From CAYJWS01 sp964373925 (GTDB lineage Bacteria; Patescibacteriota; Patescibacteriia; Buchananbacterales; GWA2-38-13), in assembly GCA_964373925.1 (NCBI GenBank), contig CAYJWS010000071.1, positions 1 to 5,310 of the forward strand: a DNA stretch of 5,310 nt, given 5' to 3'. Below are positions 1 through 5,310 of the stretch, piece by piece. The position numbers and the translations under genes are program-made. The notes under the pieces are model-generated. The model saw only the letters and a list, made by a program, of their open reading frames with translations, searched no databases and was not told the origin of the DNA. Numbering within the stretch: the stretch's first letter is position 1; each line of letters starts with the position of its first letter.

Positions 1-72
1 GTAACATGTAACGAGTAACGCGAATACTATTTTTTACTTATTACGCTTTACGCGCTACTCGTTACGCGTTAC
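1..72. repeat. Inverted array of 7-bp repeats (GTAACGN-like)
   Basis: On the plus strand three heptamers stand in register: GTAACAT (1-7), GTAACGA (8-14) and GTAACGC (15-21). On the minus strand, reading from 72 down to 31, six follow in register: GTAACGC, GTAACGA, GTAGCGC, GTAAAGC, GTAATAA and GTAAAAA, decaying with distance. The two arms (1-22 and 51-72) are 19/22 complementary around a 28-nt AT-rich loop. In minus-strand RNA two of the three mismatches become G-U pairs, leaving one A-C mismatch, so the fold is better in dprA-sense RNA. The right arm overlaps the dprA stop codon by a few bases. It may work as a terminator or 3' stabiliser, although no clean U tract follows the stem. The array may continue left of the window. 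Confidence 0.75.
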
Positions 73-1160
73 ATCTTTCTATACATTCCATTTCCAATGT
101 TTTTTATCGCGCCGGAAAGTTCAAGAATAGTCAGCGCGGATGTTATGCGGCTTGCGTTTAGTCCGGATTCTCGAATAATCGCGTCAATGTGTTTTGGCTC
201 AACGCGAAGAATTTCCATAAGTTTTTCTTCCTCTCGGGATAATACTTGAGGCTCAAGAGGCATAGTTTTTTGGGAAACATTTTCAAGGTTGAGCGATTCC
301 AAAATATCGTTGGCGGATGTTACGAGCTTCGCGCCTTTTTTAATGAGTCCGTGCGTTCCTCTTGAATTTAGGTGAAAAATATTTCCCGGAATGGCAAACA
401 CTTCGCGGTTTTGCTCAAGCGCTAAGTACGCAGTGATGAGCGCTCCCGAATGTTCCGGCGCTTCCGTCACAAGCGTTCCAAGCGTAAGGCCGGAGATAAT
501 CCTGTTTCTCTGTGGAAAGTACATTTTATGCGGATGCGTTCCCGGGGCGTATTCGGAAATAAGCGCGCCGCCTGAAGCAATAATGTTATCCGCCAAGATT
601 TTGTTTGACGAGGGGTAGATATTTTTTTCATCCAGCCCGCTTCCAAGCACGGCAAACGTAATACCCTTTGCGTCTATGCATGCTTGATGGGCAACTGCGT
701 CCACTCCGAGGGCAAGCCCTGACACTATGGTGATGCCGCGAGAAGAGAGAGCATGCGTTATTTCGCGAGTCACTTCTTTTCCATAACTAGAGATTTTTCT
801 CGTGCCGACAACGGCCAATGAGAGGTTTGGATTTTTTAAGCCTCCGCGATAATAGAGAAGAGGCGGAGGGTTGAAGATATTTTTGAGAAGCAGGGGATAC
901 TCCTTGTCTTGGATTGTGACCGTAGATATTCCTTCGCGAACAACATATTGAAGTTCTTTTTCGGGAATGATGTTTTTCTTTTCTTCTAAAATTTTCAAAG
1001 AGGTATTTTCATCAAATCCAACCGAGAGAAAATCAGAAATATCAGCGTTCCACGCGGCTTCGAGCGTTGCAAAGCTTTGGATGATTTTTTGGAGGCGAAC
1101 AGCCCCGAGAATTGGAATTTTATTGAAAGCAATAAGATATTGAAGCTCTTTTTGGTTCAT
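69..1160 (-). CDS. dprA: DNA processing protein DprA (DNA uptake/recombination mediator)
   Basis: DprA/Smf binds single-stranded DNA entering the cell during natural transformation and helps load RecA on it. The protein has 363 residues, a normal length. Residues 1-60 form an N-terminal helical (HhH/SAM-like) region. The Rossmann-like core spans about 75-285, with VVGTRKISSYG (117-127), SGLALGVDAVAHQA (147-160), VLGSGLD (171-177), YPSSN (182-186), SEYAPG (202-207), PQRNRIISGL (216-225), EAPEHSGALITA (233-244) and AIPGN (256-260). A C-terminal winged-helix domain (about 305-361) carries HIDAIIRESGL, typical of full-length DprA. The ATG at 1160 gives the expected N-terminus. No Shine-Dalgarno sequence is visible upstream. 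The gene is separated from the other minus-strand genes by a plus-strand gene, so it probably has its own promoter in 1161-1260. Identification is secure; its use in competence here is inferred from the family. Confidence 0.97.
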   Translation of the reverse strand: MNQKELQYLIAFNKIPILGAVRLQKIIQSFATLEAAWNADISDFLSVGFDENTSLKILEEKKNIIPEKELQYVVREGISTVTIQDKEYPLLLKNIFNPPPLLYYRGGLKNPNLSLAVVGTRKISSYGKEVTREITHALSSRGITIVSGLALGVDAVAHQACIDAKGITFAVLGSGLDEKNIYPSSNKILADNIIASGGALISEYAPGTHPHKMYFPQRNRIISGLTLGTLVTEAPEHSGALITAYLALEQNREVFAIPGNIFHLNSRGTHGLIKKGAKLVTSANDILESLNLENVSQKTMPLEPQVLSREEEKLMEILRVEPKHIDAIIRESGLNASRITSALTILELSGAIKNIGNGMYRKM

Positions 1161-1199
1161 ATTGGGCTAAAATTTGTACATTTTTGAAGATGAAGCGTA

Positions 1200-1233
1200 T
1201 TGACAGAAATTATGCAATTTGCTAATGTATACT
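1200..1233 (+). promoter_or_regulatory. Candidate promoter for the small zinc-ribbon gene
   Basis: A perfect -35 hexamer TTGACA lies at 1200-1205. The best -10 hexamer is TATACT (1228-1233), but the spacing of 22 bp is too long for a classical sigma-70 promoter. At 17 bp only the poor TAATGT (1223-1228) is found. If TATACT is used, transcription would begin near 1240, exactly at the foot of the long hairpin at 1239-1345. That coincidence is the main reason to take TATACT seriously. Confidence 0.35.
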
Positions 1234-1239
1234 ATTCAA
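1209..1239 (-). promoter_or_regulatory. Weak candidate promoter for dprA
   Basis: Read on the minus strand, TTGAAT (1239-1234) is followed after 19 bp by CATAAT (1214-1209). This would start transcription around 1202, about 40 nt before the dprA ATG. The spacer is longer than the optimal 17 bp, so this is only a candidate. It overlaps the plus-strand promoter candidate, which shares the palindrome GTATAC at 1227-1232. Confidence 0.25.
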
Positions 1240-1345
1240 CGGTACAATATCCTGCCTGCTAGTTGTGATGAAATAGGAACCCCTCCTAAACCTAGAGTAA
1301 TTGCATAAAGCAGTTTTTGCGCTAGCGGGCAGTATATTGTACCGT
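1239..1345 (+). promoter_or_regulatory. Putative structured 5' leader RNA (long hairpin with branched top)
   Basis: Arms 1239-1263 and 1321-1345 pair over 25 positions. There are 22 Watson-Crick pairs, two G-U pairs in plus-strand RNA (1257/1327 and 1263/1321) and one C-U mismatch (1251/1333). The wobbles are valid only on the plus strand, which favours a plus-strand transcript. The 57-nt top can form two further helices. TAGGA/TCCTA (1274-1278/1284-1288) closes a five-base loop. 1303-1309 pairs with 1314-1320 with one mismatch, and this helix abuts the main stem. The main stem ends 28 nt before the ribosome binding site of the gene at 1385. I match it to no known RNA family. It could instead be a MITE-like palindromic element or a free small RNA. 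Confidence 0.55.
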
Positions 1346-1373
1346 GTATCTGTTCTTTTATTAATTGTAAGAC

Positions 1374-1378
1374 AGGAG
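1374..1378 (+). promoter_or_regulatory. Strong ribosome binding site deciding the start at 1385
   Basis: AGGAG lies 6 nt before the ATG at 1385. It supports this start over the in-frame TTG at 1301, which sits inside the hairpin and has no good site in front. It is the clearest Shine-Dalgarno sequence at any chosen start in the window. Confidence 0.8.
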
Positions 1379-1384
1379 CACCGC

Positions 1385-1678
1385 ATGAATGTTTTTTGGT
1401 TTATCGTAATTTTTTTTATTGTTCCCGTAATCGTTTTCTTTTTACTCTTCATCGAATACCGTCGTCATCCTTTGTGCCATAAGTGCGGCAACAATATGAA
1501 GGTTCGATACAGCAGAGAAAAAAAATGCCCTTTATGCCAAGTACACGGCCCAATTGTTCCAGTTCCCGTTTGCCATTATTGCCGGATGAATTTGCGAGTT
1601 ATATGGAATGAGAAAGCATCTTCTTGGAAATGCAGGGAGCATGGAGTAATATCCAATTTTGGAAAAGAACGCTATTAA
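1385..1678 (+). CDS. Small membrane-anchored protein with two tandem zinc ribbons, function unknown
   Basis: This 97-residue protein is not recognised. Residues 3-23 are almost wholly hydrophobic and form one membrane helix, followed by a positive EYRRH stretch, so the rest probably faces the cytoplasm. The soluble part holds two repeats of 32 residues with the pattern CxxC-x16-CxxH: C31, C34, C51, H54 and C63, C66, C83, H86. Both repeats share CHxC at the start and HG after the last ligand. An extra Cys (C48) makes CPLC in the first repeat, so C48/C51 could also be the ligand pair. This predicts two zinc-binding ribbons tethered to the membrane. The start is set by AGGAG 6 nt upstream. The gene stands alone, divergent from dprA and convergent with pth, behind an unusual structured leader. 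Zinc binding is inferred from ligand spacing; the partner or substrate is unknown. Confidence 0.8.
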   Translation: MNVFWFIVIFFIVPVIVFFLLFIEYRRHPLCHKCGNNMKVRYSREKKCPLCQVHGPIVPVPVCHYCRMNLRVIWNEKASSWKCREHGVISNFGKERY

Positions 1679-1696
1679 GCTCTCGATACATAATAT

Positions 1697-1723
1697 AAAT
1701 CCCGAACATGTTCGGGATTTTTT
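1697..1723. terminator. Bidirectional intrinsic terminator, perfect 24-bp palindrome
   Basis: Positions 1697-1720 are a perfect palindrome centred on CATG, with a GC-rich stem (CCCGAA/TTCGGG) extended by AAAT/ATTT. On the plus strand it runs directly into six T (1718-1723), giving a classical terminator for the small zinc-ribbon gene, whose stop codon is 18 nt upstream. On the minus strand the stem is followed by TTTATATTA, a weaker U-rich tail, so it probably also ends the lcp-der-pth transcript. The T tract overlaps the pth stop codon (1722-1724). Confidence 0.9.
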
Positions 1724-2288
1724 AATTAAATTCGTTCATGGCCTCAAGAACTCCCATGCCAATAGTAGTCTCAATAGCTTCAATTAAAAGTCCAGCCCCC
1801 GAATCAATAATATTTTTTTCTTCTTGCGAAAATTTTTGAAGCACGTAGTCTTCCGCCGGAGTTTCGCCCATTTTTTCTCCCGAGATTCCTATTCTCAATC
1901 GAATGAATTCCTGTGATTGTATATTTTCAATAATGGATTGTATTCCTTTATGCCCGCCCGAGGATGCGTTGTGGCTTATGCGCAAGGTCCCCATCGGCAA
2001 GTCAAGATCATCTTGAATCACTATAATATCGGAAGGAGTGATTTTATAATAGTTCGCGATTTTTGCGACAGCCACTCCGGAGTTGTTCATATATGTCTGC
2101 GGTTTTGCCAGCGTCACTTTTTCGTTGACTATTTTTCCTGACGACAGTATCGCGTTAAATTTTTTTTCCATTTTCCATTCCGTAAAATTTTCATTATTTG
2201 AGAGCTTGTCAATTTCGAAAAATCCAAGATTGTGCCTTGTGCCATTGTATTGATCTCCGGGATTTCCCAAACCAACGATGAGTTTCAT
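1722..2288 (-). CDS. pth: Peptidyl-tRNA hydrolase (Pth)
   Basis: Pth cleaves the ester bond of peptidyl-tRNAs that drop off stalled ribosomes, recycling the tRNA in the cytoplasm. The protein has 188 residues, the usual bacterial length. Family motifs are VGLGNPG (5-11, with Asn9), TRHNLGF (17-23, catalytic His19), TYMNNSG (65-71, Asn68), QDDLDLPMG (92-100, Asp93), SSGGHKG (109-115) and FIRLRIGI (128-135). The residue matching E. coli Asn114, a substrate-contact position, is Lys114 here. The catalytic His and Asp are intact, so the enzyme is probably active. The ATG at 2288 gives the standard N-terminus. Only 6 nt separate it from the der stop, indicating co-transcription; no Shine-Dalgarno sequence is seen, so translation may be coupled or leaderless-like. 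It is last in the operon, and its stop codon touches the terminator. Confidence 0.97.
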   Translation of the reverse strand: MKLIVGLGNPGDQYNGTRHNLGFFEIDKLSNNENFTEWKMEKKFNAILSSGKIVNEKVTLAKPQTYMNNSGVAVAKIANYYKITPSDIIVIQDDLDLPMGTLRISHNASSGGHKGIQSIIENIQSQEFIRLRIGISGEKMGETPAEDYVLQKFSQEEKNIIDSGAGLLIEAIETTIGMGVLEAMNEFN

Positions 2289-2294
2289 AAAGTA

Positions 2295-3710
2295 TTATGG
2301 TTTTTGAGTATCAATTTTTATATTGACTCCCTGAAGGCCAAATTCTTTCCTTAACGAGTTTTCAATAAATCGGTAGTAGGAGTAGTGGAGATCCTGGTTG
2401 TTTCCAAGATAGAGCGTAAATTCCGGAGGATTTGTTTTGAGCTGGCGGATTTTTATGATTCTTGGTTTTTCGGTGTCTGTTCCACCAATAGGGCGCTTTT
2501 TTTTGATAAGCCTTTTTAAAAAGGCGTTGAGCGCTTTGCTCGAGATATTACTATTCCTCCGTTCAAAGACTTCTAAGACTAAGTCTAAGATTTTTTTGAC
2601 GTTTTGACCAGACTTTGCGGATATAAAAATAATCGGGGCCCATGAGAGCGGGTGAAGATAGTGGTATATAGCTTTTTTGTATTGCGGGTCGGAGAGAGGA
2701 TTTTTATTGGGCACTAAATCCCATTTGTTCGCGACTATGATGATGGAGGCGAGGCTATGCGCCAAAATCCCCGAGATTCGCACGTCAAGCGAGTTGTTGA
2801 TATCCAAGACATCAAGGACATACAAAATAATATCTGAGCGCCCAATGGTATCAAGAGATTTTATGTTTGCCAGCATGTCGATGCCGGGCGCAATTTTTGC
2901 TTTTCTTTTAAGGCCGGCGGTATCAATAAAGGTGATAATTTTCTTTTTATATTCAATGGAGATGTCTTGTGGCTCTCGTGTTGTCATGGGGATCGCTGAG
3001 ACAATTGAGCGGTTTTCGCCGGTGAGAGCGTTTATAAGCGAAGATTTTCCAACATTGGGCTTTCCAATGAGAGAGACAGAAATGGATTTTTCTTTGTTCC
3101 ACTTGGACTGGCGCAGATTCTTTTTTATTTTTTTGAGGTTTGCGACTATTTCGTCCAGAAGATCTCCGACCCCGCTTCCGCTCGCGGCCGAAACGGGAAT
3201 GGGATCGCCAAACCCAAGCGCGTAAAACTCTCCGAGCCTGTAGTACATTTTTAGCGAGTCCATCTTGTTGCAGGCGATAATCACCTTTTTTTTACTTTTA
3301 TGCAAAATTTTCGCCAAGTCCCGGTCGTGGTGCATAAGCCCCGCCTGTCCGTCAACAAGAAACACTATAAGGTCTGCCTCGGCTATGCCCTGGTAGGTTT
3401 GCAGCACTATCCCTTTTTCAATGGTGTCTGGCTCCTTGAAATCTTTGGGAGATTTTTTTTCCGCAAGCATCTGGAAGCTGTTTGTGAGCTCTTCAATATC
3501 AATTCCGCCCGTATCCACAATCTTAAATGTGATGCCTCTCCAGTATACTTTTTCCATATTGCGGTCGCGCGTCGTGCCGGGTATTGGAGAGGTTATGGCT
3601 TTTTTTGATTCTATAATAGTATTGAACAAGGTGGACTTGCCGGTATTAATTCTCCCTACGATTGTTACAACGGGTATTTTTTTCATAATTGCATTTTCAT
3701 ATTCAAGCAT
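2295..3710 (-). CDS. der: Ribosome-associated GTPase Der (EngA)
   Basis: Der has two GTPase domains in tandem and assists maturation of the 50S ribosomal subunit. With the start at 3710 it has 471 residues. Domain 1: P-loop GRINTGKS (19-26), PGTTRD (44-49), DTGG (66-69), NKMD (148-151), SAA (174-176). Domain 2: GKPNVGKS (216-223), MTTREP (242-247), DTAG (263-266), NKWD (328-331), SAKSG (364-368). A KH-like domain (about 385-471) has the typical TNPPEFTLY and RFIENSLRKEFG. A Lys/Glu-rich stretch at about 76-104 makes the post-DTGG loop of domain 1 longer than I expect. Switch I of domain 2 reads PMTTREP rather than the usual GTTRD, with the Mg-binding Thr kept. Start choice: ATG 3710 lies 2 nt after the lcp stop, ATG 3686 would begin MKKIPVV as in many Der proteins, and GTG 3752 would overlap lcp but has GGAG 4 nt upstream. 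The function is certain; the start is not. Confidence 0.96.
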   Translation of the reverse strand: MLEYENAIMKKIPVVTIVGRINTGKSTLFNTIIESKKAITSPIPGTTRDRNMEKVYWRGITFKIVDTGGIDIEELTNSFQMLAEKKSPKDFKEPDTIEKGIVLQTYQGIAEADLIVFLVDGQAGLMHHDRDLAKILHKSKKKVIIACNKMDSLKMYYRLGEFYALGFGDPIPVSAASGSGVGDLLDEIVANLKKIKKNLRQSKWNKEKSISVSLIGKPNVGKSSLINALTGENRSIVSAIPMTTREPQDISIEYKKKIITFIDTAGLKRKAKIAPGIDMLANIKSLDTIGRSDIILYVLDVLDINNSLDVRISGILAHSLASIIIVANKWDLVPNKNPLSDPQYKKAIYHYLHPLSWAPIIFISAKSGQNVKKILDLVLEVFERRNSNISSKALNAFLKRLIKKKRPIGGTDTEKPRIIKIRQLKTNPPEFTLYLGNNQDLHYSYYRFIENSLRKEFGLQGVNIKIDTQKP

Positions 3711-3712
3711 TT

Positions 3713-5251
3713 TTATGGAGCGGCAAGAAGTCTTTGTATTATTTTTCCCCACTCGTCTCCAATAACAACAAGCACCTGGGCTTGGGGGCTTACAGGATAA
3801 TCAACCTTTGTTCCATCAGCTCCCATAACTCCAGCAGGCTTTCCCGAATCAAATACAACCGCTGAAAAAAGTATTTCCAGCTCTTTTAAGAACTCTTTTT
3901 TTGAAAGGTCTTGTGGCGTGAGGTCATATATGATGGATTTTTTATATGTCTGCACCGGAGCATTTCCAAACTTGATTACTTGATAACCTTTGCTCGCAAG
4001 GTAGTCCGAGGTTTTTTTCGCAAGACCTATGATTTTTGTCCCGTTTTGCACCTCTATGCGCGTTGACTTTTTTTGTTTCTCAAGTTTTTTATTGTCCTCT
4101 TCTTTCCGCGTGTTTTCAAGTTTTGGCTCTATGGGTTCTTGCGCGATAAAATTTGAAATGGCGCTTTGATCAAAAACATTTTCTGCTATATATGTAAAAT
4201 CCGACCAATCGTCTTTTTTTGGCACTAAAACAAATGATCCGTTAACTGTCGCATCCACAAGCGGTCCGGTGGGCCCGTCATCAAGCACGACATTTATGAT
4301 ATTGGAAGAGCTTATTTCTTTTGATATGTCATAGAGCCTGAGTATTTCCCAAAATTCCAAGCTTGTATCCGTATTTTGCACGACAGCGTCGAAAACGCGG
4401 TTGACTTTATTGAGATTAAATATCGTGCTGGGTGCGAGAATTTTATCTTTTATGGCGAGAAGTATCTTTTGTTGCCTTCGGCTACGCGCGAAATCCGAAC
4501 CCTCCCCTCCTATGGCTTTTCTTGAACGGACATACTTGAGCGCGGTATCGCCATTCATGTATCGGATGCCTTTTTCAATAACGAGATGTTCGTATCGCTC
4601 GCTTGACGTTGCATTTTCTTTTCCCGCCACGGGGTAGCTGGGATCGTCGAGCGTATGCTCGACATTCACGCTAATGCCGCCAAGCTCGTCAATAACCTTT
4701 ATGAATCCATCAAAGTCTATGCGGAAGTAATAGTGTATGGGAATGGAAAAAATATTTTCAAGAATTCGGGTAACCTTTTTTCCGCCTTCTCCCGCCTTTG
4801 CGGCTTCGATAAGGGCGTAGGCGTGATTAATTTTTCCTTGCCCCACTCCGGGTATTTCCACCAAAAGATCCCTTGGGATGGATATCATGGCAACTTTGTT
4901 CGTTGAGGGCTGGATGCTCACAAGAATCATTGTGTCTGTAAGGAGCGGGCCTTCGTGCTCTCCGCCGCCGATACCCAAAAGGACTATGTTTATGCGGTTT
5001 TGCGCTTCTCCCCGCATGGTTCTATTGGGACTGGTGACAAGGTGCTTTATCTGGGTGAATATGCCCCCTTCTTTTTCATCTTCTGGTGCGCTTACAATCT
5101 TAAACGCGAGCACGCCGGATAAGAAGCAGAATATAAAAAAGAGTGTTAAAATAATTTTACCCGCGAAAAATTTTTTCTTTGCGGGTTTCTTGAAATTTTC
5201 GCGAGACATATCTTCAAGCTCTTTTACAAAATGATTCTTTCGCGCGGCCAT
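3713..5251 (-). CDS. LytR-CpsA-Psr (LCP) family protein with LytR C-terminal domain, probable cell-wall glycopolymer ligase
   Basis: LCP enzymes move polyprenyl-phosphate-linked glycopolymers onto the cell wall at the outer face of the membrane. From ATG 5251 the protein has 512 residues. A basic cytoplasmic N-terminus is followed by one membrane helix (about 33-53). The LCP domain covers about 86-270. It shows INIVLLGIGG, TDTMIL (Asp106), SIPRD (Arg127, Asp128), GKINHAYA (Lys140, Asn142), YVRSR (Arg242, Arg244) and DFARSRRQQ (Asp253, Arg256, Arg258, Gln260), which are the charged residues that bind pyrophosphate and Mg in the family. A Lys/Glu-rich linker (about 371-396) leads to a LytR_C domain (about 397-498). 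It is the first gene of an operon with der and pth. The reading frame is open to a TTG at 5287, but that codon lies inside the promoter. ATG 5209 (498 residues) is also possible. The wall polymer attached cannot be told from sequence. Confidence 0.93.
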   Translation of the reverse strand: MAARKNHFVKELEDMSRENFKKPAKKKFFAGKIILTLFFIFCFLSGVLAFKIVSAPEDEKEGGIFTQIKHLVTSPNRTMRGEAQNRINIVLLGIGGGEHEGPLLTDTMILVSIQPSTNKVAMISIPRDLLVEIPGVGQGKINHAYALIEAAKAGEGGKKVTRILENIFSIPIHYYFRIDFDGFIKVIDELGGISVNVEHTLDDPSYPVAGKENATSSERYEHLVIEKGIRYMNGDTALKYVRSRKAIGGEGSDFARSRRQQKILLAIKDKILAPSTIFNLNKVNRVFDAVVQNTDTSLEFWEILRLYDISKEISSSNIINVVLDDGPTGPLVDATVNGSFVLVPKKDDWSDFTYIAENVFDQSAISNFIAQEPIEPKLENTRKEEDNKKLEKQKKSTRIEVQNGTKIIGLAKKTSDYLASKGYQVIKFGNAPVQTYKKSIIYDLTPQDLSKKEFLKELEILFSAVVFDSGKPAGVMGADGTKVDYPVSPQAQVLVVIGDEWGKIIQRLLAAP

Positions 5252-5278
5252 GTATTGAGAGGTTATGGAATATTTTGA

Positions 5279-5307
5279 ATTATACAAGTTTTATTTATAA
5301 AAATCAA
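5279..5307 (-). promoter_or_regulatory. Sigma-70-type promoter of the lcp-der-pth operon
   Basis: On the minus strand TTGATT (5307-5302) is followed after exactly 17 bp by a perfect TATAAT (5284-5279), in an AT-rich setting. Transcription should begin near 5272, about 20 nt before ATG 5251. This rules out the in-frame TTG at 5287 as a translation start for this transcript. No Shine-Dalgarno sequence is seen in the short leader. Confidence 0.75.
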
Positions 5308-5310
5308 GCG

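Noticed and set aside
1..72. CRISPR-like repeat array
   Set aside because: The units are 7 bp, contiguous without spacers and present on both strands.
1239..1345. Signal recognition particle RNA or another standard small RNA gene
   Set aside because: The length and long stem resemble small SRP RNA, but the conserved tetraloop and asymmetric-loop sequences of its apical domain are absent.
1301..1384. TTG-initiated 28-residue extension of the zinc-ribbon protein
   Set aside because: It lies in the hairpin, lacks a ribosome binding site and would put a second hydrophobic stretch before the real membrane helix; ATG 1385 has AGGAG at ideal spacing.
1222..1452. Minus-strand open frame of 76 codons across the divergent region
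   Set aside because: It covers the hairpin and the start of the plus-strand gene, has low-complexity sequence and no recognisable motif.
1702..1715. LexA/SOS box, because the palindrome contains CGAAC and GTTCG
   Set aside because: The half-sites are separated by 2 bp, not the 4 bp of the Gram-positive SOS box, and the site is at converging gene ends followed by a T tract, as expected for a terminator.
2677..3225. Plus-strand open frame of 182 codons within der
   Set aside because: It is the antisense shadow of the conserved Der GTPase domains and has no family motif or ribosome binding site.
4401..5234. Three plus-strand open frames opposite lcp
   Set aside because: They are antisense to well-conserved LCP motifs, overlap one another in different frames and carry no recognisable domain.

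Overview
The window looks like a chromosomal segment of a Candidate Phyla Radiation (Patescibacteria, Parcubacteria-like) bacterium. This is an inference from the AT-leaning composition, the compact spacing, the lineage-flavoured sequences of Der and Pth, and the mix of a LytR-CpsA-Psr (LCP) cell-wall protein with dprA. All five genes end in TAA and no reading frame needs UGA reassignment, so nothing points to the UGA=Gly code of Gracilibacteria/SR1.

Layout from left to right. Positions 1-72 hold an inverted array of heptamers (GTAACGN-like) that runs into the dprA stop codon. dprA follows on the minus strand (69-1160). A divergent intergenic region (1161-1384) contains weak promoter candidates and a long, nearly perfect hairpin (1239-1345). 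That hairpin would lie in the 5' leader of a small plus-strand gene (1385-1678) encoding a one-pass membrane protein with two tandem zinc-ribbon repeats. This gene ends at a 24-bp palindromic terminator (1697-1720) shared with the minus-strand operon arriving from the right. That operon, read right to left, is an LCP-family cell-wall ligase (3713-5251), der (2295-3710) and pth (1722-2288). It has a good sigma-70-type promoter at 5279-5307.

How the genes fit together. Der (50S ribosome maturation GTPase) and Pth (peptidyl-tRNA recycling) are translation housekeeping genes. They are co-transcribed with a membrane-anchored LCP enzyme that would attach glycopolymers to the wall. DprA handles incoming single-stranded DNA during natural transformation and is in a separate transcription unit. 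The small zinc-ribbon membrane protein is unrecognised.

The most unusual items are the structured leader, the duplicated zinc ribbon and the heptamer array. The four minus-strand genes are ordinary housekeeping or surface genes. I see no mobile element, CRISPR array, tRNA or rRNA.
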